The notes under the pieces were generated by a model. It was not told where the DNA came from and ran no database searches. It saw nothing but the letters and a program-made list of their open reading frames with translations. Positions 10,064 to 18,234 of a stretch of DNA of 29,474 bases are shown piece by piece. Origin of the DNA: Colwellia sp. (GTDB lineage: Bacteria; Pseudomonadota; Gammaproteobacteria; Enterobacterales; Alteromonadaceae); NCBI GenBank assembly GCA_003521815.1, contig DPHE01000078.1, forward strand, positions 29,736 to 59,209, written 5' to 3'. Position 1 is the first letter of the stretch; every line of letters begins with the position of its first letter. The position numbers and the translations under genes are program-made.

Positions 10064-10809
10064 ATTGGCAAGATGTAATAGCACAATTAGAAACAGGCGC
10101 ATTACGTGCAGCAAATCAAGATGAAAACGGTAACTGGCATGCCAATGTGGAAGTAAAACAGGGTATTTTAGCTGCTTTTAAAGCGGGTGTTAATATTAGC
10201 TTCGAAGGAAATTATCAAGGTTTTGTTGATAAAAACAATTTACCTGCTCGTCAATTTACCCCAGAAGACGGTGTGCGTTTAGTGCCAGGTGGCTCGTCAG
10301 TTCGTGCTGGTGCACATGTGGCTCCAGGCGTTATTATTATGCCGCCAGCTTATATTAATGTAGGCGCTTTTGTTGATAGCGGTACTATGGTTGATAGCCA
10401 TGCCTTGATTGGCTCATGTGCACAAGTAGGTAAAAATGTTCATGTGAGTGCTGCGGTACAAATTGGTGGTGTGTTAGAGCCTATTGGTGCTAGCCCTGTT
10501 ATTATCGAAGATGGTGCTTTTTTAAGTGCTGGTGTAGTTATTGTTGAAGGCATTGTGGTGAAAAAAGGTGCTGTATTAGCGCCGGGTGTTTCATTATCTA
10601 AATCTGTACCTGTATATGATTGTGTTAATCAAGTTATGCGTGAAAAGGGTGCTGAAATTCCTGAACGCGCCGTGGTTGTTCCTGGCACTCGTCCTGTTAA
10701 AGGCGAATGGGCAGAAGCACAAGGTTTAAGTATGGCCTGTGCATTAATCGTGAAATATCGTGATGAACAAAGTGATGCATCATTAGAATTAGAATCAATA
10801 CTAAGATAA
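10060..10809 (+). CDS. dapD: Tetrahydrodipicolinate N-succinyltransferase (DapD-like, short form)
   Basis: A left-handed beta-helix acyltransferase that would transfer succinyl from succinyl-CoA to tetrahydrodipicolinate. The hexapeptide-repeat core is clear: VDSGTMVDSHALIGSCAQVGK, IGGVLEPIGASPVIIEDGAF, VEGIVVKKGAVLAPGVSLSK, then VVVPGTRPVKGEW and ACALIVKYRDE at the end. At 249 residues it lacks about 30-35 residues at the N-terminus compared with E. coli DapD (274), which it joins near VIAQLETGALRAA. The Asp in TMVDS matches the catalytic position of E. coli DapD (from memory). Translationally coupled to dapA. It could be a second, pathway-specific DapD resembling TabB of tabtoxin clusters; sequence alone does not settle this. 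Confidence 0.88.
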   Translation: MNWQDVIAQLETGALRAANQDENGNWHANVEVKQGILAAFKAGVNISFEGNYQGFVDKNNLPARQFTPEDGVRLVPGGSSVRAGAHVAPGVIIMPPAYINVGAFVDSGTMVDSHALIGSCAQVGKNVHVSAAVQIGGVLEPIGASPVIIEDGAFLSAGVVIVEGIVVKKGAVLAPGVSLSKSVPVYDCVNQVMREKGAEIPERAVVVPGTRPVKGEWAEAQGLSMACALIVKYRDEQSDASLELESILR

Positions 10810-10937
10810 TAGTTAGCGACTAACCATCGCGTTGCTGTATGGTCCAACTTGGGCGTCAAAAGTACTCATTGATAGTCATCAACTCCGTGCTTTTTTCTTT
10901 AATTTGAATCATACAGCTTAGTGCTGATTGGTCACTG

Positions 10938-10984
10938 TATAATAGTAATTGAAATAATGATTGGACTCATTCATTATTTCAATT
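10938..10984 (+). promoter_or_regulatory. Internal promoter -10 and perfect 14-base dyad ahead of the lysA-like gene
   Basis: A perfect TATAAT (10938-10943) has no convincing -35. It is followed directly by AATTGAAATAATGA (10947-10960), a 10-base spacer and the exact inverse TCATTATTTCAATT (10971-10984). The start codon of the decarboxylase is 45 bases further on. The dyad spans the predicted transcription start, so it is either an operator or a 5' stem-loop. It has no T run and is not a usual terminator. Confidence 0.45.
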
Positions 10985-11029
10985 GCTATAAACAATCGTT
11001 ACAGCAGAAAACTTTAAAAGAAAATTATT

Positions 11030-12268
11030 ATGACAAAACCTAACTGGTTCGATACACGTATTGAAAATGCCTTACTTGAACATCAAGCACCTGATGATGA
11101 ACAAGGATACTTTGTTTATCAACTTGATGCTTTAAAAAAGCATCTTGATCAATTACAACAGCAAGAGGTAATTAAGCTATGGTTTGCCGTAAAAGCTAAC
11201 CCGCTTTCGAAAATCATTCAAACACTTGATAGCGCAGGTTTTAATTTTGATGTTGCTAGCGCGGGTGAATTAGCGCAAGTATTAGCACAAGGCATTAGCC
11301 CTGAACGTATTTTAAATACCGGTCCGGCTAAATCTAAAAAGCAGTTAACTGCCTTTGTTAAGTTAGGCGTACAAACTTTTGTGGTTGAGAGTTTAAATCA
11401 ACTGACTTGGTTAAATGAAGTTATTGCGGAACAAGCCTCAACTGAGCCAAGTCTCGCTAAAAAACCAACCGTGTTACTTAGGGTTCAACTTCAATGGCCT
11501 GACGGTGACAAAAACCCACTAGGTGGTAATAGTCTAACGCCATTTGGTTTGTCTGTTCAAGAATGGCAAAACGTGCAGGTAAGTGATTATCCTAATTTAG
11601 ATATTTGCGGTCTACATATTTTTCAATGGGGCAATATGCTCAGCAATCAAAAAATGCATTCGTTATGGGGTCAGATGGTTGCACCACTAACAAGTCTTGC
11701 TGCTGATCTCGGCATGAAGCTAAAAATTCTCGATTTAGGTGGCGGTTTAGGCATTGATTATTTAGATGAAGGTAAACAATTGTCATGGCAACAAGTTATC
11801 ACCGACTTAGCTGATATTAAAGTACAATCAGGTGTTGAAGAGCTTTGGCTTGAATTAGGTCGATTTGCTGTTGCTGAATGTGGTTACTATGTCGTACCTG
11901 TTGTTGACAGAAAAATGAATTATGCTCAAGAGCAATTAGTCTTAGCGGCAGGCATTAATCATCTAATTCGCCCAGCAATTACTGAACAACCTTTTCCGGT
12001 TACTTTATTAAGAAACTCTAACGCACCAAGCCAAGCATTTGATCTGCACGGACCGTTATGTACGAGTTTGGATAAGCTCGGACATTTACCGTTACCTAAC
12101 GATGTTGCTGTCGATGATAAGTTAGTATTTGGTTATTGCGGGGCTTATGGTTTTACTGAAAGTATGCCTTTTTTCTTATGTCATCAATTAGCTGCAGAAT
12201 ATGTTTTTCAAGCGGGCGCTTTGGTCGAAATAAGACCTGCACGACCGGCAACTTCTTATTTGGCTTAG
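11030..12268 (+). CDS. Fold-type III PLP-dependent decarboxylase, LysA-like
   Basis: An alanine-racemase-fold decarboxylase of 412 residues related to diaminopimelate decarboxylase. Lys55 in WFAVKANP is the PLP-binding lysine, ILDLGGGLGIDYL binds the PLP phosphate, LWLELGRFAVAECG corresponds to the EPGR segment, GPLCTSLDKLG to the GPxCES(x)D segment with its Cys, and CGAYGFTES to GAYG. It differs from classical LysA: the HIGSQ segment reads HIFQWGNML, and GPLCTS lacks the acidic residue of CES. The substrate may therefore not be meso-diaminopimelate. The family also includes TabA (tabtoxin), siderophore decarboxylases and BtrK-type enzymes. It is followed by a deacylase gene with a 9-base gap. 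I leave the symbol empty because the specificity is uncertain. Confidence 0.82.
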   Translation: MTKPNWFDTRIENALLEHQAPDDEQGYFVYQLDALKKHLDQLQQQEVIKLWFAVKANPLSKIIQTLDSAGFNFDVASAGELAQVLAQGISPERILNTGPAKSKKQLTAFVKLGVQTFVVESLNQLTWLNEVIAEQASTEPSLAKKPTVLLRVQLQWPDGDKNPLGGNSLTPFGLSVQEWQNVQVSDYPNLDICGLHIFQWGNMLSNQKMHSLWGQMVAPLTSLAADLGMKLKILDLGGGLGIDYLDEGKQLSWQQVITDLADIKVQSGVEELWLELGRFAVAECGYYVVPVVDRKMNYAQEQLVLAAGINHLIRPAITEQPFPVTLLRNSNAPSQAFDLHGPLCTSLDKLGHLPLPNDVAVDDKLVFGYCGAYGFTESMPFFLCHQLAAEYVFQAGALVEIRPARPATSYLA

Positions 12269-12277
12269 GGTTATATT

Positions 12278-13450
12278 ATGATTAATGTTTTTAAAAAAGA
12301 ACTTATGCATGTGGGTGAAATGGCCAGTGGTGTAAAACTCACTGTACCTGTTTATTCCTATAAGCCAGAAGAAAGTACCGCACCTAATGTTTATATTCAA
12401 GCGAATATGCACGGTGCTGAAGTGCAAGGTAATGCCGTAATTTTTCAGTTACTTGAGTTACTGAAACATTGTGACATTAAAGCAAATATAACCTTAGTGC
12501 CGTATGCTAATCCTATCGCGTGTAATCATAAAAATGGTGAATACACGTTAGGGCGATTTGATCCTATAACGGGTGTTAATTGGAATCGCATGTATCATTT
12601 TGATGAGGCGATTATCTCACCCTTTGTTGAAAAGCATATTGATGCGAGTGAAGCTGAAATACAAACTAATTTTGAACAACTGTTGTTAAATCAAATTGAA
12701 AATAAATTAGATCATAATAGTTGGGGTTTAACTACGGGTCAGCGTATCGCCTACCAATTACAACGTATGGCGCACCAAGCTGATTTAGTATTAGATCTCC
12801 ATACTGGGCCTGTCTCTAGTAAGCATTTATATTGTCCTGAATACACAAAAGCTAGCGCCAACTATTTTGATATTCCTCACACTATTTTTATCCCTAATGA
12901 TTTTGATGGCGCAATGGATGAAGCGACTTTTTGTCCGTGGTGGAGCTTGCAACAAGCTTTTGAAACCAAGGGTCGAAATTTTATTATGGGTGAGGGCGTT
13001 TTTGCTAAAGAAAGTTTTACCGTTGAGTTGGGTTCGCAAGAGCAAATCGACTTAGCTGTTGCGCATCAAGATGCGATGAGTATTTTAAGCTACTTACAAT
13101 ATAAAGGTGTTATTGCCGGTAATAATGAATCAGCGCTTTTGCCCCAAGATTTTTTACCACAAGAAATGACACGTTATGCATGTTACCTAAAGGACTATAA
13201 AGCGCTATATTCACCTATGGGTGGAATGGTGGATTATTTAGCTGAATTTGGTGAACCACTTGCCGCAGGTAAACCGTTAGCACGCATTTTACGCATGGAT
13301 AATTACAGCAGTGATAGTAGTGAAAATGGTGGTCCATTGCATAATATTTGTCTTGATAGCGAAGTGCTGCCTATTTTACATTTTGCCTCAGCAAGTGTTA
13401 ATCAAGGCACAGAACTGTATAAAGTGTTTGTAAGCTATTTTGAGCTCTAA
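12278..13450 (+). CDS. Succinylglutamate desuccinylase/aspartoacylase-family zinc deacylase (M14)
   Basis: A zinc carboxypeptidase-fold amidohydrolase of 390 residues. The metal ligands are visible: His45 and Glu48 in NMHGAEVQG and His175 in LVLDLHTG, with Glu250 in FTVELGS in the place of the catalytic glutamate. Relatives remove N-succinyl or N-acetyl groups from amino acids (AstE, aspartoacylase). The ATG at 12278 is 9 bases past the lysA-like stop codon, so the two are probably co-transcribed. Standing with dapA, dapD and a LysA-like enzyme, it is a good candidate to remove the succinyl group that DapD adds, a job normally done by the unrelated M20 peptidase DapE. That role is inference; the fold and metal site are seen. 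Confidence 0.85.
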   Translation: MINVFKKELMHVGEMASGVKLTVPVYSYKPEESTAPNVYIQANMHGAEVQGNAVIFQLLELLKHCDIKANITLVPYANPIACNHKNGEYTLGRFDPITGVNWNRMYHFDEAIISPFVEKHIDASEAEIQTNFEQLLLNQIENKLDHNSWGLTTGQRIAYQLQRMAHQADLVLDLHTGPVSSKHLYCPEYTKASANYFDIPHTIFIPNDFDGAMDEATFCPWWSLQQAFETKGRNFIMGEGVFAKESFTVELGSQEQIDLAVAHQDAMSILSYLQYKGVIAGNNESALLPQDFLPQEMTRYACYLKDYKALYSPMGGMVDYLAEFGEPLAAGKPLARILRMDNYSSDSSENGGPLHNICLDSEVLPILHFASASVNQGTELYKVFVSYFEL

Positions 13451-13501
13451 CTTATTGTAAAAATAGTTCGTAGCTAATATAGCTTGTAGATAAAACAAAG
13501 A

Positions 13502-13516
13502 TGTTATATTATCACA
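13502..13516. promoter_or_regulatory. Predicted Zur (zinc uptake regulator) operator
   Basis: TGTTATATTATCACA at 13502-13516 is a 7-1-7 palindrome with one mismatch from the gammaproteobacterial Zur core TGTTATA-N-TATAACA. It overlaps a plausible -10 (TATATT, 13505-13510), with a possible -35 TTGTAG at 13484-13489, so bound Zur would block transcription of the small membrane protein and TonB receptor genes that follow. Confidence 0.75.
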
Positions 13517-13546
13517 AATAAGGCAACACTACTCGCTAACTTCAGT

Positions 13547-13858
13547 TTGTTAAAAATAAGTAAAAAATCCACGAACAATTTATCAACCATGAATGCAATT
13601 GTACTCATGGTTTTTTTGTTGCTTTTTTTAACATCAATATTTGTTCATGCGGATCATTTAGTTGCTCAAGGACAAACCACTGAGCAGCAAGGTTGCCAAT
13701 TGTGTAATCAAGGAATTGATACACCACCTGAATTATCTACAATTGAAGCGGTTGTTGTTACTCGTTATAATTTTTTTACGGCTCAAATTACTACCGCTGA
13801 GTTTACGCTTAGCCAGTTTATTCAACCACTTTTACGAGCTCCTCCTTTCATCCAATAA
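13547..13858 (+). CDS. Small membrane-anchored CxxC protein, possible zinc-uptake accessory
   Basis: A 103-residue protein from a TTG start at 13547, or 89 residues from the ATG at 13589; both have weak ribosome sites. It has one hydrophobic segment (AIVLMVFLLLFLTSIFVHA), then HADHL, a CQLC motif and a C-terminal LLRAPP. This resembles DUF2946/DUF2607-like small proteins often found beside metal-related TonB receptors and sometimes labelled zinc chaperones; I recall this and could not check it. It is the first gene after the Zur box and lies just upstream of the receptor. A periplasmic metal-handling role is a reasonable inference, not a demonstrated one. Confidence 0.6.
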   Translation: MLKISKKSTNNLSTMNAIVLMVFLLLFLTSIFVHADHLVAQGQTTEQQGCQLCNQGIDTPPELSTIEAVVVTRYNFFTAQITTAEFTLSQFIQPLLRAPPFIQ

Positions 13859-13974
13859 TTTTATTTATCTCTTTACTGCGACGCATAATTGTAAATCTAG
13901 CGTTTTTTAACGCTTGATTTCGTGTGTCATTAAGCAAAAAATTTTATATACATATTTATTGGATTATATTACTC

Positions 13975-16368
13975 ATGTTTTCAAAGAACATTACCCTGCC
14001 TTATAACAAGGTATTTACGGCCTGTGCATTATGCTTATCTGTTTCTGCATTAAGTTATACTTCAACTGTTTTTTCACAAAATATTTCAGGAAAAATAGTT
14101 AATCATCAAGACAAACCTATCAGTGGCGCACAAGTTAAAATTAATGGACGTGAGAAAACTGTTACCACGGATGAGCAGGGTTTATTTACGATAGAAAACT
14201 TATCTTCAGGTAAAGTTGAATTACATACTAGCGCAAAAAATTATGCTCATGATAATCAATATATCATTATAAATCAGGATGATATTTCAGGGGTGGAGAT
14301 TAAATTATCGTCATCAGTGATGGAAGTATTAGATGTCTATGCAACGCCATTACATACATCTACCATTGAATCAGCCTTACCGGTTAATGTGATTGCCGGA
14401 GATGATTTAAAACTTAAACAAGCATCGACACTAGGAGAAACCCTAAAAAATGAAGTGGGTGTTCACTCAACTTTTTATGGTTCAGTAGCAAGTAGCCCTA
14501 TTATTCGTGGCTTAGATGGACCCAGAGTATTAATCACTCAAAATGGTTTAGATGCCGGAGATGCATCACGTGTTGGTCCTGACCATTCGGTAGCAACGGA
14601 AACAAGCACTGCAACACAAATTGAAGTACTACGTGGCCCCGCTACGCTCTTTTATGGTAGTGGTGCTATCGGTGGTGTAGTTAATATTGTTGATAATAGA
14701 GTACCCACATCAAGTGATACCGTTGCAGATTGGTTGTTACAATATAACGATGTATCTAACGAAAAGCAGGGATCTTTTTCTGTGCAAACGGGTAATGATA
14801 ACATTGCTGTTCATTTTGATGCTTTTTGGCGTGATGCGGGTGACTATGTATTGCCTAAAGACTTTGATTCTCATGCCGGTGAAGAAGAGGAAACTCAACC
14901 TACTCATTTAGCAAGCTCAGACTCTCAATCGAGTGGTTTTACCTTAGGCTCTAGCTATTTATTTGACCAAGGTTTTATTGGGTTCTCTTACGGTACAATG
15001 AGTCGAGATTATGGTATTCCGGGCCATGCTGCTCATGAAGAAGAGTCGGTAGGCATTGAGGAGGGAACTAAAGCTGAAATGGAACAAGATAGATTCCAGC
15101 TATTAAGTGAGGTGAATTTTGATCAAGGTTTTATTAAGCAGTTAGCGTCTAAGTTTGCTTATACCGATTATCAGCACCAAGAAGTTGAAGATGGGGCTCT
15201 TGGTACAACGTTTAAAAATAAAAGCAACGAGTTAAAATTTGATATTTTCCATCAAGAATATAAAGGTTGGCAAGGTGCGTGGACACTTCACTATAAGCAC
15301 TCTGATTTTGAGGCGATAGGAGAAGAAGCATTTTCTCCCCCTTCAAAGACTGACAGCTTTGCCGTCGCTTGGTTAGAAGAAAAGCATTTTGGTGATGTAT
15401 TATTCCAGCTTGGCGCTAGAGTTGAACGAGTAACTATTGATGCAGACGATACGACTATTGGTTTCTCAGACCACGAGATAGAGCAAGTCTCATTTTCAGA
15501 ACAGAGTTTTACTCCGCTAAGTACTTCATTAGGTTTAGTTTGGGATTATCAAACAGGATATAATATTGGTTTATCCTTGGCTGTATCGCAAAGAGCTCCA
15601 TCAGCAGTCGAGCTATTTTCTTTTGGTTCACATATCGGTACAGGTACTTTTGAAGTCGGTTCAATGTATAATATTGAGGACGAAGGTGGTGAAATCCATG
15701 TTGAGTTATCATCTCAAGATCCTAATGTTGAATCCTCATACAGCATTGATTTATCTTGGCGAAAATTTGAGGGTGATTTAGGCTTTGTTGTGAATGCTTT
15801 TTATAATCAGATTAATGATTATTATTATCAACAAGACACCGGTCTAGTCTTTGAAAGTGAACATGATGAGCACGAAGAAGAGGAGCACGAAGAAGATGGC
15901 CACGATGATGAAGATGGCACACCTATCTTAGCCTATCTACAAAATGATGTTGATATGTATGGTGTAGAAGCTGAAGTTTTCTATCAAGTTTCTGGTTCTT
16001 TAAAAGCGAGTGTATTTGGTGATTATATTAAGGCTAAATTATCTGACGGCGGCGATTTACCAAGAATTCCGCCAATGCGAATTGGTACATCACTACAATA
16101 TCAGGGTAATAACTTTGATGGTGAATTGAATGTGAATCATTACTTTGAGCAAGACAATATCGGATCATTAGAAACGGTAACAGAGAGCTATAGTATGGTT
16201 GATATAAACATGAATTATTATTTTGATGCTTCAGGTAATGATTTAGTACTTTATGTCAAAGGAAATAATTTAACTGATGACGTAGGTAAAGTTCATTCTT
16301 CATTTCTAAAAGATATATCGCCATTGCCAGGACGAAACTTTAGTGTTGGTATACGTGGTAGTTTTTAA
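13975..16368 (+). CDS. TonB-dependent outer-membrane receptor, probable zinc receptor (ZnuD-like)
   Basis: A 797-residue outer-membrane receptor from the ATG at 13975; a GTG at 13924 would add 17 residues ahead of the signal peptide. The signal peptide ends near STVFSQ. A carboxypeptidase-regulatory-like domain follows (ISGKIVNHQDKPISGAQVKI, about residues 22-105). The plug domain reads IIRGLDGPRVLI, QIEVLRGPATLFYGSGAIGG, and the barrel ends in GIRGSF with the terminal Phe. Loops rich in His, Asp and Glu occur at about residues 300-312, 350-358 and 626-650, the last with six His among many acidic residues. Such loops are typical of ZnuD-type zinc receptors. With the Zur operator upstream, zinc uptake under zinc limitation is the likely role. 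Confidence 0.87.
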   Translation: MFSKNITLPYNKVFTACALCLSVSALSYTSTVFSQNISGKIVNHQDKPISGAQVKINGREKTVTTDEQGLFTIENLSSGKVELHTSAKNYAHDNQYIIINQDDISGVEIKLSSSVMEVLDVYATPLHTSTIESALPVNVIAGDDLKLKQASTLGETLKNEVGVHSTFYGSVASSPIIRGLDGPRVLITQNGLDAGDASRVGPDHSVATETSTATQIEVLRGPATLFYGSGAIGGVVNIVDNRVPTSSDTVADWLLQYNDVSNEKQGSFSVQTGNDNIAVHFDAFWRDAGDYVLPKDFDSHAGEEEETQPTHLASSDSQSSGFTLGSSYLFDQGFIGFSYGTMSRDYGIPGHAAHEEESVGIEEGTKAEMEQDRFQLLSEVNFDQGFIKQLASKFAYTDYQHQEVEDGALGTTFKNKSNELKFDIFHQEYKGWQGAWTLHYKHSDFEAIGEEAFSPPSKTDSFAVAWLEEKHFGDVLFQLGARVERVTIDADDTTIGFSDHEIEQVSFSEQSFTPLSTSLGLVWDYQTGYNIGLSLAVSQRAPSAVELFSFGSHIGTGTFEVGSMYNIEDEGGEIHVELSSQDPNVESSYSIDLSWRKFEGDLGFVVNAFYNQINDYYYQQDTGLVFESEHDEHEEEEHEEDGHDDEDGTPILAYLQNDVDMYGVEAEVFYQVSGSLKASVFGDYIKAKLSDGGDLPRIPPMRIGTSLQYQGNNFDGELNVNHYFEQDNIGSLETVTESYSMVDINMNYYFDASGNDLVLYVKGNNLTDDVGKVHSSFLKDISPLPGRNFSVGIRGSF

Positions 16369-16455
16369 TTTATGTAGCTTAAAAAGGTTAGTAATACTGA
16401 TAGCGCGGTCTAGGCTATTACGACAGTTTTTAGCAAGAAAAATAATTTAATATAT

Positions 16456-16534
16456 AACAAGGTTTAACCTAAGTCACTAATCATCAATAATGCTTAATGT
16501 TATTGATGATTAGTTAAGCCTTTGTAACGCAGAT
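16456..16534. repeat. Long hairpin downstream of the TonB receptor
   Basis: ACTAATCATCAATAA (16476-16490) and TTATTGATGATTAGT (16500-16514) form a perfect 15-base stem with a 9-base loop. Outer flanks extend it imperfectly: AACAAGGTTTAACC on the left against TTAAGCCTTTGTAAC on the right. There is no T run, so it is either a bidirectional 3' structure or a small dispersed element. Confidence 0.5.
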
Positions 16535-16550
16535 AGAAAAATCTATTTAG

Positions 16551-16781
16551 CAAAGTATTCAAAAATCACACATTAAATTAATCAAACAACAAGTTTTTAA
16601 AAACTTTTCAGCGCTTCTTTCTCAACATGCTGATCACCCTCTTTCAGGTATTAATACCTTTGTAACACAAGGTCTTGGAGAAGGGCTAAACAATCGTTTA
16701 TCTCACGATGGAATTAAAGTGTATTTGGTTGAGAGTGATGACCCAGAAGTCGTTATTGCGTCACTCATGTCCTCAACATAA
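16551..16781 (+). pseudogene. Remnant of a small protein, possibly NifX/NifB-type cofactor-binding domain
   Basis: A stop-free frame of 76 codons opens after a TAG at 16548-16550 and ends at the TAA at 16779-16781, with no ATG, GTG or TTG near its beginning. Translation includes VFKNFSALLSQHADHPLSG, INTFVTQGLGEGLNNRL and SHDGIKVYLVESDDPEVVIA. The pattern of a short glycine-rich turn, then GIKVYLV, then an acidic helix resembles the end of dinitrogenase iron-molybdenum cofactor (NifX/NifB C-terminal) domains, where GI-x-VY precedes a final helix. The similarity is weak and from memory. It reads as genuine former coding sequence, probably missing its 5' part. Confidence 0.35.
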
Positions 16782-16927
16782 ATTACTTTTGAAATTTAAT
16801 ACGTCTGGGAAAATAGGCATATCACTAGAAAACAACTAAGTTATTTAAAATTTAGCATGCGTATGTAGCTCAATCAGGAAAGATTTACTATTAATAAACG
16901 CCTGAGTAAGGTACATAAGCAAAAAGT

Positions 16928-18127
16928 TTAAAAAGAGTGTTTTAACGAAAGTGACTTGTCTGACTTTAGGATCATTACTGCCCGCATCAGCAAACCAATT
17001 CCTACTAGCATTACAATCACCGTGATTATCAGCCCATCGGTAAAACTTTCGCTTTTTTCGGCAATAATCCCCACGAGCGCAGGCGCAATAACCTGTGCGA
17101 GTCCATAACTGAACGTTAGGTGACTCATCGATCTAGACGGATTGTCAGGATACAGACGCCCTACCATTGACAGTGTCATACTAACAATGCCAATAAAACT
17201 ACAACCATATAATACGGCACTGATAAAAACCACCGTTGCAGATGGGTCGAACAACAGCAGAGCAGTACTCACCATATTTAGAATGTAGGCTTGAAACATT
17301 GATGACCAGATGCCAACCTTTCTGACATAAAGATCCCACAACCAACATCCTGGTGCAGCAGCAATCCCCACCAACAGCCAAACACCCCAGCCAAGGCCTT
17401 TCATGCTAGGAAGCAATTCTACTATCGCAATCAGAAATGTTGCAGTCACCACATACCCAAAACCGGCGCAAAAATAAGCTGATTGCAAGGTTAGAAAAAA
17501 CTGTTTTGAGGGAAGTGGTTGAGTTTCCTTGTGCTCAGTGTGTTGCGTGCCAATCGTCGATTTAGAAAAATCGGGAAACCAAAACAACACCGGGATAAGG
17601 AGTATCAGCGCCAACAAACCATAGATTAACCATTGCTGATCCCATGTATATTCAATTTTTATCAGTTGAGCAGTAATCGCCGTTAGAATAATACCGATCC
17701 CTAGGCTTGAAAAAAAAATGCCAAGTTCAGTTTTTTCTTGGTTGTGCCTGAGCCAGTGCATTAGCAATCCAGCCCCTAGCAAAACACCTGCGGCACTACT
17801 TAAGCCTGACACATAGCGTAGTAGGTACCATAACCACTCATTCGTTGTTGCAGCCATGCACAGAGTAGTCACGACAGCTGCGATTAAACCATAGCGGTAC
17901 AATTTAATTTTTAATTGAAGGTTATGAATAAAAGAAATAAGCAATGCCCCACAGAGATACCCTGCATAATTTGCTGCTGCCAAGAAACCCGCAACAGTCT
18001 CCGTAAGGCCAATATCTTCGGCCATTTCAGGCAACATGGGTGTATAGGAAAATCGAGCGATACCGACAGTGATAATACCCCCCGTCAAACAGGCAAGCTG
18101 GATCTTGGATTGTTCTGATAATTTCAA
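16928..18127 (-). CDS. YbfB/YjiJ-family MFS transporter
   Basis: A 12-helix major facilitator transporter of the YbfB/YjiJ (MFS_4) type. The first helix reads LACLTGGIITVGIARFSYTP, characteristic of that family, followed by LPEMAEDIGLTETVAGFLAAANYAGYL-like sequence. The frame is open to a GTG at 18241, giving 437 residues, but the first 38 are not family-like and overlap the divergent regulator. I prefer the TTG at 18127 (399 residues), which has GATGAG upstream. The substrate is unknown; an efflux role is plausible because it is divergent from an AraC-type regulator, as nimT/nimR are in E. coli. Base composition seems richer in G and C than its neighbours, which may point to transfer. Confidence 0.82.
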   Translation of the reverse strand: MKLSEQSKIQLACLTGGIITVGIARFSYTPMLPEMAEDIGLTETVAGFLAAANYAGYLCGALLISFIHNLQLKIKLYRYGLIAAVVTTLCMAATTNEWLWYLLRYVSGLSSAAGVLLGAGLLMHWLRHNQEKTELGIFFSSLGIGIILTAITAQLIKIEYTWDQQWLIYGLLALILLIPVLFWFPDFSKSTIGTQHTEHKETQPLPSKQFFLTLQSAYFCAGFGYVVTATFLIAIVELLPSMKGLGWGVWLLVGIAAAPGCWLWDLYVRKVGIWSSMFQAYILNMVSTALLLFDPSATVVFISAVLYGCSFIGIVSMTLSMVGRLYPDNPSRSMSHLTFSYGLAQVIAPALVGIIAEKSESFTDGLIITVIVMLVGIGLLMRAVMILKSDKSLSLKHSF

Positions 18128-18234
18128 ACTACAGTGCTCATCAAATATATATACCTTAGAATAGCGAATAATCGAAAGATAATCTCTATAGACTATGACA
18201 ATATATGCATATAAAGCGTCAAAATGTGAAATAG

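Noticed and set aside
13662..13910. 82-codon frame overlapping the small CxxC protein gene
   Set aside because: Shifted-frame shadow; the other frame has a membrane segment, CxxC motif and position after the Zur box.
13924..13974. Extended N-terminus of the TonB receptor from GTG 13924
   Set aside because: The extra 17 residues precede a complete signal peptide beginning at the ATG at 13975.
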